From positions 100,537-164,536 of the forward strand of contig JAPOZM010000122.1 of the NCBI GenBank assembly GCA_026706075.1: a stretch of DNA of 64,000 nt, in the 5' to 3' direction. Made by a program: the position numbers and the translations under genes. Every line of letters starts with the position of its first letter. Positions within the stretch are counted from its first letter, which is position 1. Below, in pieces: positions 44,372 to 62,269 of the stretch. This DNA is from Gemmatimonadaceae bacterium. Lineage in GTDB: Bacteria > Latescibacterota > UBA2968 > UBA8231. Under the pieces are notes generated by a model. That model had not been told where the DNA came from and ran no database searches. It saw only the letters and a program-made list of their open reading frames with translations.

Positions 44372-45028
44372 TCAGGCCTGTTGCGGCTCTTCCTCGGCCT
44401 CGTCCACGACCTCGCCATGGCAGATCCACACCTTGACACCCACCGTACCGGAGACGGTATAGGCCGTGGACCGGGCGAAGTCGATATCGGCTCGGAGGGT
44501 GTGGAGCGGCACTCGGCCCGCCGGTTCCGAGCGCTCGCGGCGAGACATCTCGGAACCACCGATGCGGCCGGCGCACTCGATGCGGATGCCCTCGGCTCCC
44601 ATGCGCATGGAAGAGGCCACCGACTTCTTGATCGAGCGGCGGAAGGCAACTCTCTGCTCGAGCTGGCGCGCGAGGTTGTCGGCCACCAACTGGGCATCGA
44701 GCTCCGGCTTCTTGACCTCCTGAATATTGAGGGTCACGTCCTTCTGGGTCAGAGTCTTCAGCTCATCGCGGAGCTTGTCGACCTCGGCGCCCCGGCGGCC
44801 GATGGCGATGCCCGGCCGCGCCGTGTGCACCTCGATGGTGACCCGTTTTGGGTGGCGCTCGATGTTGACACGGGACACCCCGGCCCGCTGCAGGCGCTGG
44901 CGGATGTAGCGCCGCAGGGTGATGTCCTCGCCCAGCAGGCCGGAAAAGTCCCGCTCCGCGAACCAGTTCGAACTCCAGCTCTTGATAATCCCCAAACGCA
45001 GTCCGTAGGGATGTGTCTTCTGACCCAA
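44372..45028 (-). CDS. rpsC: Ribosomal protein S3
   Basis: 218 residues from a TTG start at 45028, where GQKTHPYGLRLGI, the family N-terminus, begins; AAGGAAGGA stands about 6 nt upstream. Upstream in-frame ATGs lie inside rplV and have no homology. The KH domain has GRRGAEVDKLRDEL near residue 80. Part of the mRNA entry helicase site. Confidence 0.96.
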   Translation of the reverse strand: MGQKTHPYGLRLGIIKSWSSNWFAERDFSGLLGEDITLRRYIRQRLQRAGVSRVNIERHPKRVTIEVHTARPGIAIGRRGAEVDKLRDELKTLTQKDVTLNIQEVKKPELDAQLVADNLARQLEQRVAFRRSIKKSVASSMRMGAEGIRIECAGRIGGSEMSRRERSEPAGRVPLHTLRADIDFARSTAYTVSGTVGVKVWICHGEVVDEAEEEPQQA

Positions 45029-45041
45029 TTCGGTTCCTTCC

Positions 45042-45479
45042 TTACTCGTCCTCGGAGGGGGCGACCTCTTCGGTCTCCCCATCTGGTGGGGAGGCCGCCG
45101 CCGACATCTCCTGGCGGCCATCGGAAACGACGATGGTGAGGTGGCTCTGACGCTTCAGAATCCGGTTGGCGGCGCCCCGGGCGCGCGGGCGAAGCCTCTT
45201 GAGGGTGCGGCCCTCGTCGGCGTACACACGATGGATGAACAACTCCTCCACATCCACTGCAGGAGGGGCGTCGGCCTCCTCCTCTTCATCCCGGACCGTG
45301 GCGTTGGCGATGGCGGAGCGCAGGGTCTTCTCGGCGACCCGGGCGGCGAGACGGGGCGAGAACTGCAGAATCGCCAGAGCCTCCTCCACCGGCTTGCCCC
45401 GGATCAGGTCGATAACCTGGCGCATCTTGGTGACCGGGATGCCGATATGCCTGTGGACGGCGCGCGCTTCCAAGCTCAT
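45042..45479 (-). CDS. rplV: Ribosomal protein L22
   Basis: 145 residues, longer than the usual 110-115 because of an acidic insertion (RDEEEEADAPPAV, about 63-75) and an acidic C-terminal tail of about 25 residues. The hairpin loop motif RRPRARG-type (KRLRPRARGAANRILKR) that lines the exit tunnel is present. Start overlaps the rpsS stop by 4 nt. Confidence 0.97.
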   Translation of the reverse strand: MSLEARAVHRHIGIPVTKMRQVIDLIRGKPVEEALAILQFSPRLAARVAEKTLRSAIANATVRDEEEEADAPPAVDVEELFIHRVYADEGRTLKRLRPRARGAANRILKRQSHLTIVVSDGRQEMSAAASPPDGETEEVAPSEDE

Positions 45480-45763
45480 CGAACCCCGGTGGTACGCTCG
45501 CTGGCTCGTCCCCCGTGACTGCGGAAAGTCCGGGTCGGAGCGAATTCTCCGAGCTTGTGTCCCACCATGTTTTCGGTGATGTAGACGGGGATGAACTTGT
45601 TGCCGTTGTGCACGGCCAGGGTGTGGCCCACGAAGTCGGGCGTGACCGTGGAACGCCTCGACCAGGTTCGCAGGACCTTCCTGTCCCCCGTCTTGTTCAT
45701 CGCCTCGATCTTCTCGGAGAGATGATCGTCGACGAAGGGGCCTTTCTTGATCGATCGCGCCAC
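45476..45763 (-). CDS. rpsS: Ribosomal protein S19
   Basis: 95 residues from a GTG start at 45763 (ARSIKKGPFVDDHL follows), with AGAGGA just upstream. Motifs RRSTVTPDFVGHTLAVHNG and HKLGEFAPTRTF. Head of the 30S subunit with S13. Confidence 0.96.
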   Translation of the reverse strand: MARSIKKGPFVDDHLSEKIEAMNKTGDRKVLRTWSRRSTVTPDFVGHTLAVHNGNKFIPVYITENMVGHKLGEFAPTRTFRSHGGRASERTTGVR

Positions 45764-45780
45764 TTTCCTCTGCCTCCCCG

Positions 45781-46617
45781 TTACCTTCGGTTCCGCCTGC
45801 GCACGATCCAGGCGTTGGACGCCTTCTTGCGCTTTCGGGTCTTGTACCCTTTGGTCGGCTTGCCCCACGGCGTGACAGGATGGCGCCCTCCGGAGGACTT
45901 GCCCTCGCCTCCGCCGTGCGGGTGATCGACGGGATTCATGACCACGCCCCGGACCTTGGGCCGCCGGCCGAGCCAGCGGGCGCGGCCGGCTTTGCCCAGC
46001 AGCACGTTCTGATGGTCGATGTTCCCCACTTGGCCGATCGTGGCGAAGCAGGTGCTCAGGACCTCCCGGATCTCACCCGAGGGCAGGCGAAGCTGGACCC
46101 GTCCATCCTCCTCGTCCCGCCCCATGATCTGCACCTCGGAACCGGCGCTACGAGCCATCCTTCCGCCCTGGCCGGGATTCAACTCCACGTTGTGGACCGT
46201 CGTGCCCACCGGTATCCGGGACAGGGGGAGCGCGTTACCCAAGGCGATGGGCGCGTCGGCTCCGGCCTGCACGGCGGCACCCACTGCCAGCCCATTCGGA
46301 GCCAGGATATAGCGCCTGTCGCCGTCGCGATAGATGACCAGGGCGATGAAGGCGGAGCGGTTCGGATCGTATTCGACGCTGGCCACCCGTCCCGGCACAC
46401 CGTGATTCTCACGGCGGAAATCGATATGGCGGTAGCGCCGCTTGTGCCCGCCGCCCCGCCGCCGTGCAGTGATCCGTCCGCGGCTGTTCCGCCCCCCGGA
46501 CTTGGTGAGGGGAGCCGTCAGGGATTTCTCCGGCCGGTCGGTGGTGACCTCGGCAAAGGCGTTTACCGACTTGAAGCGCTGTGTCGGCGTGACGGGCCGG
46601 AACCTCTTGATTGGCAT
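45781..46617 (-). CDS. rplB: Ribosomal protein L2
   Basis: 278 residues, MPIKRFRPVTPTQRF start. The C-terminal GVVMNPVDHPHGGGEGKSSGG block holds the conserved His near the peptidyl transferase centre. The frame is open upstream into rplW, but the start at 46617 gives the normal length. Confidence 0.98.
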   Translation of the reverse strand: MPIKRFRPVTPTQRFKSVNAFAEVTTDRPEKSLTAPLTKSGGRNSRGRITARRRGGGHKRRYRHIDFRRENHGVPGRVASVEYDPNRSAFIALVIYRDGDRRYILAPNGLAVGAAVQAGADAPIALGNALPLSRIPVGTTVHNVELNPGQGGRMARSAGSEVQIMGRDEEDGRVQLRLPSGEIREVLSTCFATIGQVGNIDHQNVLLGKAGRARWLGRRPKVRGVVMNPVDHPHGGGEGKSSGGRHPVTPWGKPTKGYKTRKRKKASNAWIVRRRNRR

Positions 46618-46631
46618 CGGGGATTCGCCCT

Positions 46632-46919
46632 TCAGAGATTCTCGATGAGTTCGATTGACTCGCCGGCCCTGAGCTTCACGTAGGCCTTCTTCCATGCCGA
46701 CGTGCGACCCTGAAAGAAGCCCTGGCGCTTCGGCTTCGGGCGGACGGAGACGACGCGGACGGCCTCGACCTTGACGTCGAAGACCAACTCCACGGCGCGG
46801 CGGATCTGCACCTTGTTGGCCCGGGAGTCGACACGAAAGGTGTACACATTGGCATCCCGGAGGGCCGTTGCCTTCTCGGTGATCACCGGATTCCTGAGGA
46901 TGCTCCGAATGCCCGCCAA
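46632..46919 (-). CDS. rplW: Ribosomal protein L23
   Basis: 95 residues. The start is TTG at 46919: an in-frame TAG (the rplD stop) lies two codons upstream, no ATG precedes the family motif RNPVITEKATAL, and GGAGG stands 8 nt before the TTG. Binds trigger factor and SRP at the exit tunnel. Confidence 0.95.
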   Translation of the reverse strand: MAGIRSILRNPVITEKATALRDANVYTFRVDSRANKVQIRRAVELVFDVKVEAVRVVSVRPKPKRQGFFQGRTSAWKKAYVKLRAGESIELIENL

Positions 46920-46922
46920 CGC

Positions 46923-47582
46923 CTATTCCTCCCCCTCTTCCTGGCTGGCAGGGTCTCCGTGCACGGCAGCCAGAGCATCGACGGCCTCCCGGGTCAGCAG
47001 GAGGGCGTGGGCGGCGAGAACCTCATAGGTGCCGAGAGTCGAAGCGGAGCGCACCAGCACGCCGGGGATGTTGCGGCCCGACTTGGCAAGGATCGGCTCG
47101 TTGGCGGCAGTCACGAAGAGCACCTTCTTCCCCTGCAGGCCACAGGCGCCGAGCATGGCGGCGAAGGACTTCGTGCTGGGTCCGGACAACTCGAAGCCTT
47201 CCACGACGTGAACCTGGCCGTCCCGGCCCTTGGCGGTCAGCACCGAACGCAGGGCCTGGCGCCTGACGGATCGCTGCAGCCGCCGGCGATAGAGTCGTGG
47301 CTTGGGCAGGCCAAAGGCCGCGCCGCCGCCCCGGAGCAGATTGGTCGTCACCGATCCGCGACGGGCTTGGCCCGTGCCCTTCTGGCGGTGGTGCTTGCGC
47401 TTGGAGCGGCGGACCTCCGACCGGCCCTTCACCGAAGCGTTCCCTTGGCGCTGGTTGTTCTCGAAGGCCACCACGGCCTGGTGCACCGCCACCTCGCAGA
47501 TGGGGGCCTCGAAGAGCTCCGCCGGCAAGTCCACCAAGCCTGACCTCTCACCACTGGCGCTGAGAACGTCGACGGAGGGCAT
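46923..47582 (-). CDS. rplD: Ribosomal protein L4
   Basis: 219 residues with the loop RRSKRKHHRQKGTGQARRG typical of L4 that reaches into the exit tunnel. The ATG at 47582 lies 2 nt after the rpsJ stop. rplC, which normally stands between rpsJ and rplD, is absent. Short acidic C-terminal tail. Confidence 0.97.
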   Translation of the reverse strand: MPSVDVLSASGERSGLVDLPAELFEAPICEVAVHQAVVAFENNQRQGNASVKGRSEVRRSKRKHHRQKGTGQARRGSVTTNLLRGGGAAFGLPKPRLYRRRLQRSVRRQALRSVLTAKGRDGQVHVVEGFELSGPSTKSFAAMLGACGLQGKKVLFVTAANEPILAKSGRNIPGVLVRSASTLGTYEVLAAHALLLTREAVDALAAVHGDPASQEEGEE

Positions 47583-47584
47583 GC

Positions 47585-47893
47585 TCAGACCTTGATGTCG
47601 ATGCCGATGCCGGCGGGCAGGTCGAGCTTCATCAGCGAGTCCACCGTCTGCGGAGTCGACTCGTAGATGTCGATCAGCCGCTTGTGGACGCGCGTCTCGA
47701 ACTGCTCCCTCGACTTCTTGTCCACGTGCGGCCCCCGCAGCACGGTGTACACGGTACGCTGCGTGGGCAGCGGAACAGGACCCGCGATCCGGGCACCGCT
47801 GCGCCGCACGGTCTGGACGATCTCATCCACCGAGCGGTCGAGGGCCGCGTGGTCGTAGGCCTTGAGCCGGATGCGGATCCTGTCGACGGCCAC
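47585..47893 (-). CDS. rpsJ: Ribosomal protein S10
   Basis: 102 residues from a GTG start at 47893 with GGGAG 8 nt upstream. Motifs RIRLKAYDHAALD, GPVPLPTQ and LDLPAGIGIDIKV. Also NusE in antitermination. It follows tuf by 16 nt, so the str and S10 groups are joined. Confidence 0.97.
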   Translation of the reverse strand: MAVDRIRIRLKAYDHAALDRSVDEIVQTVRRSGARIAGPVPLPTQRTVYTVLRGPHVDKKSREQFETRVHKRLIDIYESTPQTVDSLMKLDLPAGIGIDIKV

Positions 47894-47909
47894 CGAGGGG
47901 TCTCCCGCG

Positions 47910-49100
<1,191 letters not shown>

Positions 49101-49160
49101 CTCGGCTCTTTCCTCCCTCGGGTCTGCCTGCGCGCTCGGGCGCTGGGTCTGGGGTCGCTC

Positions 49161-51257
49161 TTAGGCCTTGGCTTCCTCGGTGCCGCGAATCCTGGCGACG
49201 ATCTCCTCCATCACCGACCGCGAAACCTCGCGGAAGCTGGCGAACTGGAGGGTGAAGACGCCGCGCCCCTGGGTGAGGGAACGCAGCCGCGTCGCATATC
49301 CGAAGGTCTCGGCCAGCGGCACCTTGGCACTGATCACCTGGGCGTCGGAGCGGGGATTGATCCCCGCAACGTCGGCGCGGTGCGAATTCAAGTCGCCGAT
49401 CACATCGCCGAGGTATTGCTCGGGCACCACCACCTCCAGATCCATGATCGGCTCCATCAGGAAGGGACCGGCCTTGAGTGCGCCTTCCTTGAAGGCCATG
49501 GAGCCGGCCACCTTGAAGGCCATCTCCGAAGAGTCGACCTCGTGAAAGGAACCATCCAGGAGCTGCACCCTCACGTCGTCGATCGGGTAGCCGGCAACCG
49601 GGCCATTGAGCATGGCCTCCTGGATTCCCTCCTTGACGGCAGGGACGAACTCCCGCGGCACGGAACCCCCGACGACCTTGTTCTCGAAGACCAGGCCGGT
49701 TCCGGGTTCACCCGGCTCCAGCAGGAGTTCCACGTGACCGTACTGGCCGCGCCCCCCCGACTGTCGGATGAAGCGGCCCGTGGCCTCCACCGAACGGCGC
49801 AGGCCTTCCTTGTAGGCCACCTGCGGCCGGCCGACATTGGCCTCGACCTTGAAGTCCCGGAACAGGCGGTCTACGAGGATCTCGAGGTGCAACTCGCCCA
49901 TCCCGGAAATCACGGTCTGGGCGGTGTCGGGATCGACGCGGACCTGGAAAGTGGGATCCTCTTCGGCCAGCTTGGCCAAGGCCCCCTGAAGGGACTCCTG
50001 ATCGGCGCGGGTCTTCGGCTCGATGGCCACGTGAACGACGGGCTTGTCGAACTCGATCTTCTCGAGAACCACCGGATCGGACTCGTCGCACAGGGTGTCG
50101 CCGGTGGTAGTGTTCTTCAGACCGACCACGGCGATGATATCACCCGCGTGCACCTCCCTCTTCTCGGTGCGGTCGTTGGCGTGCATCTCGAGAAGGCGGG
50201 AGGCTCGCTCCCGGCGGCCGGTGCTGACATTGAACAAGTACGACCCGGCCTGGAGGGTGCCGGAATAGACCCGGACAAAGGAGAGACGCCCCACGAAGGG
50301 GTCGGTCATGATCTTGAAGGCCAAGGCCGAGAACGGCTTGTCATCGCGGGGGAGCCGCTCCACCTGCTTCTCCGAGTCGGGCACATGTCCGGTGACGGCG
50401 GGGACATCGGCCGGCGAGGGCAGATAGCTCACGACGGCGTCGAGCAACTGCTGCACACCCTTGTACCGGAAGGCCGAGCCACAGGTGACGGGCACCGCTC
50501 TGAGAGCGATGGCGGCTCTTCGCAGAGCGGCCATGATCTCCTCCGGGGCGATCTCGCCGCCCTCGAGGAACTTCTCCAGCAACCCGTCGTCGAAGTCGGC
50601 CACAGCCTCGAGGAGCCTCTCCCGGTACTGGAGGGCCACCTCCATCAGGTCATCGGGGATCTCGCCCTCGTAGAAGTTGGCCCCCAGGGAGGTCTCCTCA
50701 TAGGTGATCGCACGCATGGAGACCAGATCGATCAGCCCGTTGAAGGTCTCCCCCGAACCGATGGGCAGCTGGATGGGGACGAAGTTGCTTCCCAGGCGGC
50801 CCTCGAGCATTTCCAGGACGCGGTAGAAGTCGGCCCCGTTGCGGTCCATCTTGTTGACGAAGGCGATGCGCGGGACCTCGTACCGGTCGGCCTGCCGCCA
50901 GACCGTCTCCGACTGAGGCTCCACACCGCCCACGGCGCAGAAGACGCCCACGGCGCCGTCGAGGACGCGCAGGGAACGCTCGACCTCCGCCGTGAAATCG
51001 ACATGCCCCGGCGTGTCGATGATGTTGATGCGGTGATCCTTCCACTCGCAGGCCGTGGCCGCGGAGGTAATCGTTATGCCCCGCTCGCGCTCCTGCTCCA
51101 TCCAGTCCATGGCGGTGTTGCCGTCGTGGACCTCTCCCATACGGTGGAGCCGTCCCGTGTAGTACAGGATTCGCTCGGTCGTCGTCGTCTTGCCGGCGTC
51201 GATATGGGCGGCGATACCGATGTTGCGGGTCTGTTCGATACTGTGCTGGCGGGCCAT
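49161..51257 (-). CDS. fusA: Elongation factor G
   Basis: 698 residues, translocation GTPase. G1 AHIDAGKTTTTERI near 18-31, G3 DTPGHVDFT, G4 NKMDR, and domain IV with GGRGQYGHVELLLEP. Standard length and domain order. Lies between rpsG and tuf. Confidence 0.99.
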   Translation of the reverse strand: MARQHSIEQTRNIGIAAHIDAGKTTTTERILYYTGRLHRMGEVHDGNTAMDWMEQERERGITITSAATACEWKDHRINIIDTPGHVDFTAEVERSLRVLDGAVGVFCAVGGVEPQSETVWRQADRYEVPRIAFVNKMDRNGADFYRVLEMLEGRLGSNFVPIQLPIGSGETFNGLIDLVSMRAITYEETSLGANFYEGEIPDDLMEVALQYRERLLEAVADFDDGLLEKFLEGGEIAPEEIMAALRRAAIALRAVPVTCGSAFRYKGVQQLLDAVVSYLPSPADVPAVTGHVPDSEKQVERLPRDDKPFSALAFKIMTDPFVGRLSFVRVYSGTLQAGSYLFNVSTGRRERASRLLEMHANDRTEKREVHAGDIIAVVGLKNTTTGDTLCDESDPVVLEKIEFDKPVVHVAIEPKTRADQESLQGALAKLAEEDPTFQVRVDPDTAQTVISGMGELHLEILVDRLFRDFKVEANVGRPQVAYKEGLRRSVEATGRFIRQSGGRGQYGHVELLLEPGEPGTGLVFENKVVGGSVPREFVPAVKEGIQEAMLNGPVAGYPIDDVRVQLLDGSFHEVDSSEMAFKVAGSMAFKEGALKAGPFLMEPIMDLEVVVPEQYLGDVIGDLNSHRADVAGINPRSDAQVISAKVPLAETFGYATRLRSLTQGRGVFTLQFASFREVSRSVMEEIVARIRGTEEAKA

Positions 51258-51326
51258 GAGGTCAGCGGACGGGTTCAGGCGTGGACGGAATTCATCGGGG
51301 ACAGAACCAACTCGGATACGGAGGGA

Positions 51327-51797
51327 CTAGAATCGATAGTGCGCGAAGGCCTTGTTGGCCTCCGCCATGCGGTGCACGTCGTCCCGGGCCCGGATGGCGC
51401 CGCCCTCGCCGTTGGCGGCGGCGATCAACTCGTTGGCGAGACGCTCGGCCATGGTGCGCTCGGAGCGCTCGCGGGCGTAGCGAATCAGCCACTTGATCGA
51501 GCGGGTGGTGCGCTCTTCGGGGCGCACCTCCAAGGGCACCTGGAGGGTTTGCGATCCGACGCGGCGGGACTTGGTGATGACCATGGGCTTGCAGTTCTCC
51601 ACCGCCTTGAGAAAGACATCGAGCCCCTGCTGGTCGGAACGGCCGGTGACCATGTCGATGGCGGAGTAGAAGATCTGCTCGGCGGTGCTCTTCTTGCCCT
51701 GCTTCATCAGGCAGTTGATGAACCGCGTCGCCAGGGGATTGTGATACTTCGGGTCGGCTAGGACCTGACGCTTGACGGCGCGGCGTCGGCGAGACAT
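51327..51797 (-). CDS. rpsG: Ribosomal protein S7
   Basis: 156 residues, MSRRRRAVKRQVLADPKYHNPL start. Contains VENCKPMVITKSRRVGSQTLQVPLEV. Primary binder of the 16S 3' domain and, in E. coli, repressor of the str operon. The frame is open upstream into rpsL, but the ATG at 51797 gives the family N-terminus. Confidence 0.98.
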   Translation of the reverse strand: MSRRRRAVKRQVLADPKYHNPLATRFINCLMKQGKKSTAEQIFYSAIDMVTGRSDQQGLDVFLKAVENCKPMVITKSRRVGSQTLQVPLEVRPEERTTRSIKWLIRYARERSERTMAERLANELIAAANGEGGAIRARDDVHRMAEANKAFAHYRF

Positions 51798-51808
51798 GGC
51801 GAACCTGT

Positions 51809-52183
51809 CTACCCCTGGACCCTGCGGGCGCCGTACTTCGACCGGCCCTGCTTGCGCTCGGCCACGCCGCTGGCATCGAGGACGCCCCTGATGATGTGGT
51901 ACCGCACGCCCGGCACGTCCTTCACCCGCCCACCGCGGACCAGAACGATGGAGTGCTCCTGGAGATTGTTGCCCTCGCCGGGGATGTAGGCCGTGACCTC
52001 CTGTCCCGTGGTCAGCCGCACCCTGGCCATCTTCCGAAGAGCGGAATTGGGCTTCTTCGGGGTCGTCGTGTAGACTCGCGTGCACACCCCGCGGCGCTGG
52101 GGACACCCCTTCAGGGCCGGAGAGTCAGTCCGCGACTTGGACTTTCGGCGCCCCTTGCGGACTAGTTGGCTGATGGTGGGCAA
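51809..52183 (-). CDS. rpsL: Ribosomal protein S12
   Basis: 124 residues from TTG at 52183, where the family start PTISQLVRKGRR follows; GAGG stands 9 nt upstream. The streptomycin-site segment TTPKKPNSALRK and the GEGNNLQEHSIVLVRGGRVKD loop are intact with the usual Lys and Pro. First gene of the str operon, behind the promoter at 52297-52325, with a leader of about 107 nt. Confidence 0.96.
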   Translation of the reverse strand: MPTISQLVRKGRRKSKSRTDSPALKGCPQRRGVCTRVYTTTPKKPNSALRKMARVRLTTGQEVTAYIPGEGNNLQEHSIVLVRGGRVKDVPGVRYHIIRGVLDASGVAERKQGRSKYGARRVQG

Positions 52184-52296
52184 GAACGGATGCCTCGGGT
52201 TGGCCTTGCGTTGACAATTCCTTCGGCGAGAAGCGCTTGCGGCCGCCGACAACAGCGGAACCCAAGGGACGTCATCGCCAAAAACGACAGTCTTAG

Positions 52297-52325
52297 AGTA
52301 TAGGTATTGGCCTCCAAGTCGTCAA
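52297..52325 (-). promoter_or_regulatory. Sigma-70 promoter of the str-S10-spc-alpha cluster
   Basis: Minus strand TTGACG (52325-52320), 17-nt spacer, TATACT (52302-52297). Transcription would start near 52290. It lies directly after rpoC in a locally A+T-rich patch, with no terminator seen between rpoC and it. Confidence 0.75.
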
Positions 52326-52326
52326 T

Positions 52327-52341
52327 ACCACATGATGTGGT
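52327..52341. repeat. 15-bp palindrome directly upstream of the str promoter
   Basis: ACCACATGATGTGGT, two 7-bp arms around one base, starting 1 nt upstream of the -35 box at 52325 and 9 nt downstream of the rpoC stop. The position suits an activator or repressor site; a role as a weak rpoC terminator is less likely because no U-run follows. Confidence 0.5.
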
Positions 52342-52350
52342 GCAGGGCCA

Positions 52351-56448
<4,098 letters not shown>

Positions 56449-56485
56449 ATCCCTCTCATGCTCGAGTCCGAGGTTTCCGTGAGTC

Positions 56486-60313
<3,828 letters not shown>

Positions 60314-60532
60314 GGCCTGCGCTCCTTCTTGGGCCGATGCGGCAGGGCGGTCATCCCCTGCCGCGATCCATGGGCAAGCTGACGAACCCCCGCCTCTGAC
60401 AGGCGACGGACCTCAACTGGCGCTTCAGGCGGTGAGAATCGAATGGGAATCGAGCATGGACCAGCCGGACGGGCACCAATGTGCCCTGAAGGCCGACAGG
60501 TCCGCCGGAAGGAAGCCGTGGAGAATCGGCCG
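60314..60532 (-). other. rplL-rpoB intergenic leader with hairpin
   Basis: 219 nt without a gene. A perfect hairpin GGGCAC-ATTG-GTGCCC is encoded at 60486-60471. In E. coli an attenuator and an RNase III site lie in the equivalent gap; whether this hairpin acts so is not known. No other structure or open frame stands out. Confidence 0.45.
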
Positions 60533-60943
60533 TCACTTGATCTCGACAGTGGCTCCCGCCTCGGTCAGTTTGGCCTGGACTTCCTCCGCCTCCTGCCTGG
60601 GCACCGCTTCCTTTACCGGCTTGGGCGCCTCGTCGACCAGGGCCTTGGCCTCTTTCAGGCCGAGACTCGTGATCTCGCGAACCACCTTGATCACCTGAAT
60701 CTTCTTGTCGCCGGCACTCGTGAGGACGACATCGAACTCGTCCTTCTCCTCCACCGCCTCGCCACCCTCCCCGCCTGCGGGCATCGCCCCGGCCATCATG
60801 ACCGGAGCCGCGGCAGAGACACCGAACTTGTCCTCCAGTGCCTTGACCAACTCAGCCAACTCAAGCACGGTCAGGCCTCCGATGGTCTCGATGATCTCCC
60901 CAACCTTGGGGCTCACGCTGACTTCCTGTCCTTCCTCGCTCAT
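60533..60943 (-). CDS. rplL: Ribosomal protein L7/L12
   Basis: 136 residues from ATG at 60943. N-terminal dimerisation domain (VGEIIETIGGLTVLELAELVKALE), Ala/Gly-rich hinge, and C-terminal factor-binding domain (IQVIKVVREITSLGLKEAKALVDEAP). Forms the stalk with L10. Confidence 0.97.
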   Translation of the reverse strand: MSEEGQEVSVSPKVGEIIETIGGLTVLELAELVKALEDKFGVSAAAPVMMAGAMPAGGEGGEAVEEKDEFDVVLTSAGDKKIQVIKVVREITSLGLKEAKALVDEAPKPVKEAVPRQEAEEVQAKLTEAGATVEIK

Positions 60944-60998
60944 CGCTTTCCTGTCCTCCGCTTTGTGTGTGCTCGTCCTTCTGGAATCGATCGGGTAT

Positions 60999-61547
60999 TC
61001 ACGCTTCGGAATCACCCTCGCCGGCGTCGACCTCCCCCCGCTGATCAGCGATGGCCGAGAGGGCTCCCACCAGACCTCGGAGCAACCCGCTGAGCACAGC
61101 CGACAGACCGTACAGGGGGGCCTGGACAGAGCCGACCACCTGGCCGATCAACTCCTCCCGCGAGGGCAGCTTGGCCAGTTGGGCCACGGCCTCGGCCGTT
61201 AGTATCTGACCGTCCACCAAGCCCGTCTTTATCGCCAGCTTGCCACCGCTGTCGATGAACTCCTGCAGGATCTTCGCCGGAGCCACGGGATCGTCTTGAA
61301 CGAAGGCCATGGCCGTGGGGCCCTCGAGGTACTGCTCCAACCCCTGCAGGCCGGCATCGCTGGCAGCCAGCTTGGCGAGGCGGTTCTTCACGACTTGGTA
61401 CTCCACCCCCGCCCCGCGCAGGGACCGTCGCAGACGGGTCACGGAGTCCACGTCGAGGCCGTGGAAGTCGGCGAGGAAGATGGCATCGGCCTCGGCCATC
61501 TTCCTTGCCAGGAGGCTGACCGCTTCGGTCTTTTCCACAGTCGGCAT
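60999..61547 (-). CDS. rplJ: Ribosomal protein L10
   Basis: 182 residues. Start at ATG 61547 gives MPTVEKTEAVSLLARKM, the family N-terminus, 1 nt after the rplA stop. Contains the VVKNRLAKLAA motif and a C-terminal helix that binds L7/L12 dimers. L10 represses rplJL in many bacteria. Confidence 0.97.
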   Translation of the reverse strand: MPTVEKTEAVSLLARKMAEADAIFLADFHGLDVDSVTRLRRSLRGAGVEYQVVKNRLAKLAASDAGLQGLEQYLEGPTAMAFVQDDPVAPAKILQEFIDSGGKLAIKTGLVDGQILTAEAVAQLAKLPSREELIGQVVGSVQAPLYGLSAVLSGLLRGLVGALSAIADQRGEVDAGEGDSEA

Positions 61548-61548
61548 G

Positions 61549-62250
61549 TCAGGCCACCAGAGCCGCGGGGTCGATGCGGATGCCGGGCCCCATCGTCGAA
61601 GACAACACGGCCTTCCGGATGAACTGGCCCTTGGCCGACGCTGGCCGGGCCCGCAGGATGGCATCGGAGAAGGCGCGGGCGTTCTCCACGAGAGCGGTTT
61701 CCTCAAAGGAAACCTTGCCGATGGGGGCCTGGGCGTTGTTTCCGGACTTGTTGTCGGCACGGAACTCGACTCGCCCCGCCTTGGCCTCGGCGACGGCCTG
61801 GGAGATCTCGCGCGTCACTGTCCCGGTCTTCGGATTGGGCATCATCCCCCGGGGGCCCAGAATCCTGCCGAGCCGTCCCACCTGGCCCATCATGTCGGGA
61901 GAAGCGATGACGAGATCGAAATCGAGCCATCCCTTCTGGATCTGCTCTATGAGGTCGGCACCCCCCACGTGATCGGCCCCGGCCTCCTCTGCCTGAGCGG
62001 CCAGCTCTCCTTGGGTGATGACCACCACCCGGATCTCCTTCCCCGTGCCGTGAGGCAGCATGACCGTCCCGCGAAGGGCCTGCTCCGCCTGGCGTCCGTC
62101 AATGCCCAGATGGAAACCGAGTTCCACGGTTTCGTCGTACTTCCGTTGCGGGAAGGACTTCAACAGGCTCACGGCCTGTTCGAGAGAGAGAGGATCGGCC
62201 CTGTCGTACTTCTCGACCGATTCCCGGAACTTGCGGCTTTTCCTGCCCAT
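61549..62250 (-). CDS. rplA: Ribosomal protein L1
   Basis: 233 residues, with LGRILGPRGMMPNPKTGTVT and the IGKVSFEETALVENA region. It forms the L1 stalk near the E site and represses its own operon in E. coli. Confidence 0.98.
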   Translation of the reverse strand: MGRKSRKFRESVEKYDRADPLSLEQAVSLLKSFPQRKYDETVELGFHLGIDGRQAEQALRGTVMLPHGTGKEIRVVVITQGELAAQAEEAGADHVGGADLIEQIQKGWLDFDLVIASPDMMGQVGRLGRILGPRGMMPNPKTGTVTREISQAVAEAKAGRVEFRADNKSGNNAQAPIGKVSFEETALVENARAFSDAILRARPASAKGQFIRKAVLSSTMGPGIRIDPAALVA

Positions 62251-62269
62251 GTGACCTCCTTGCAGTCGC

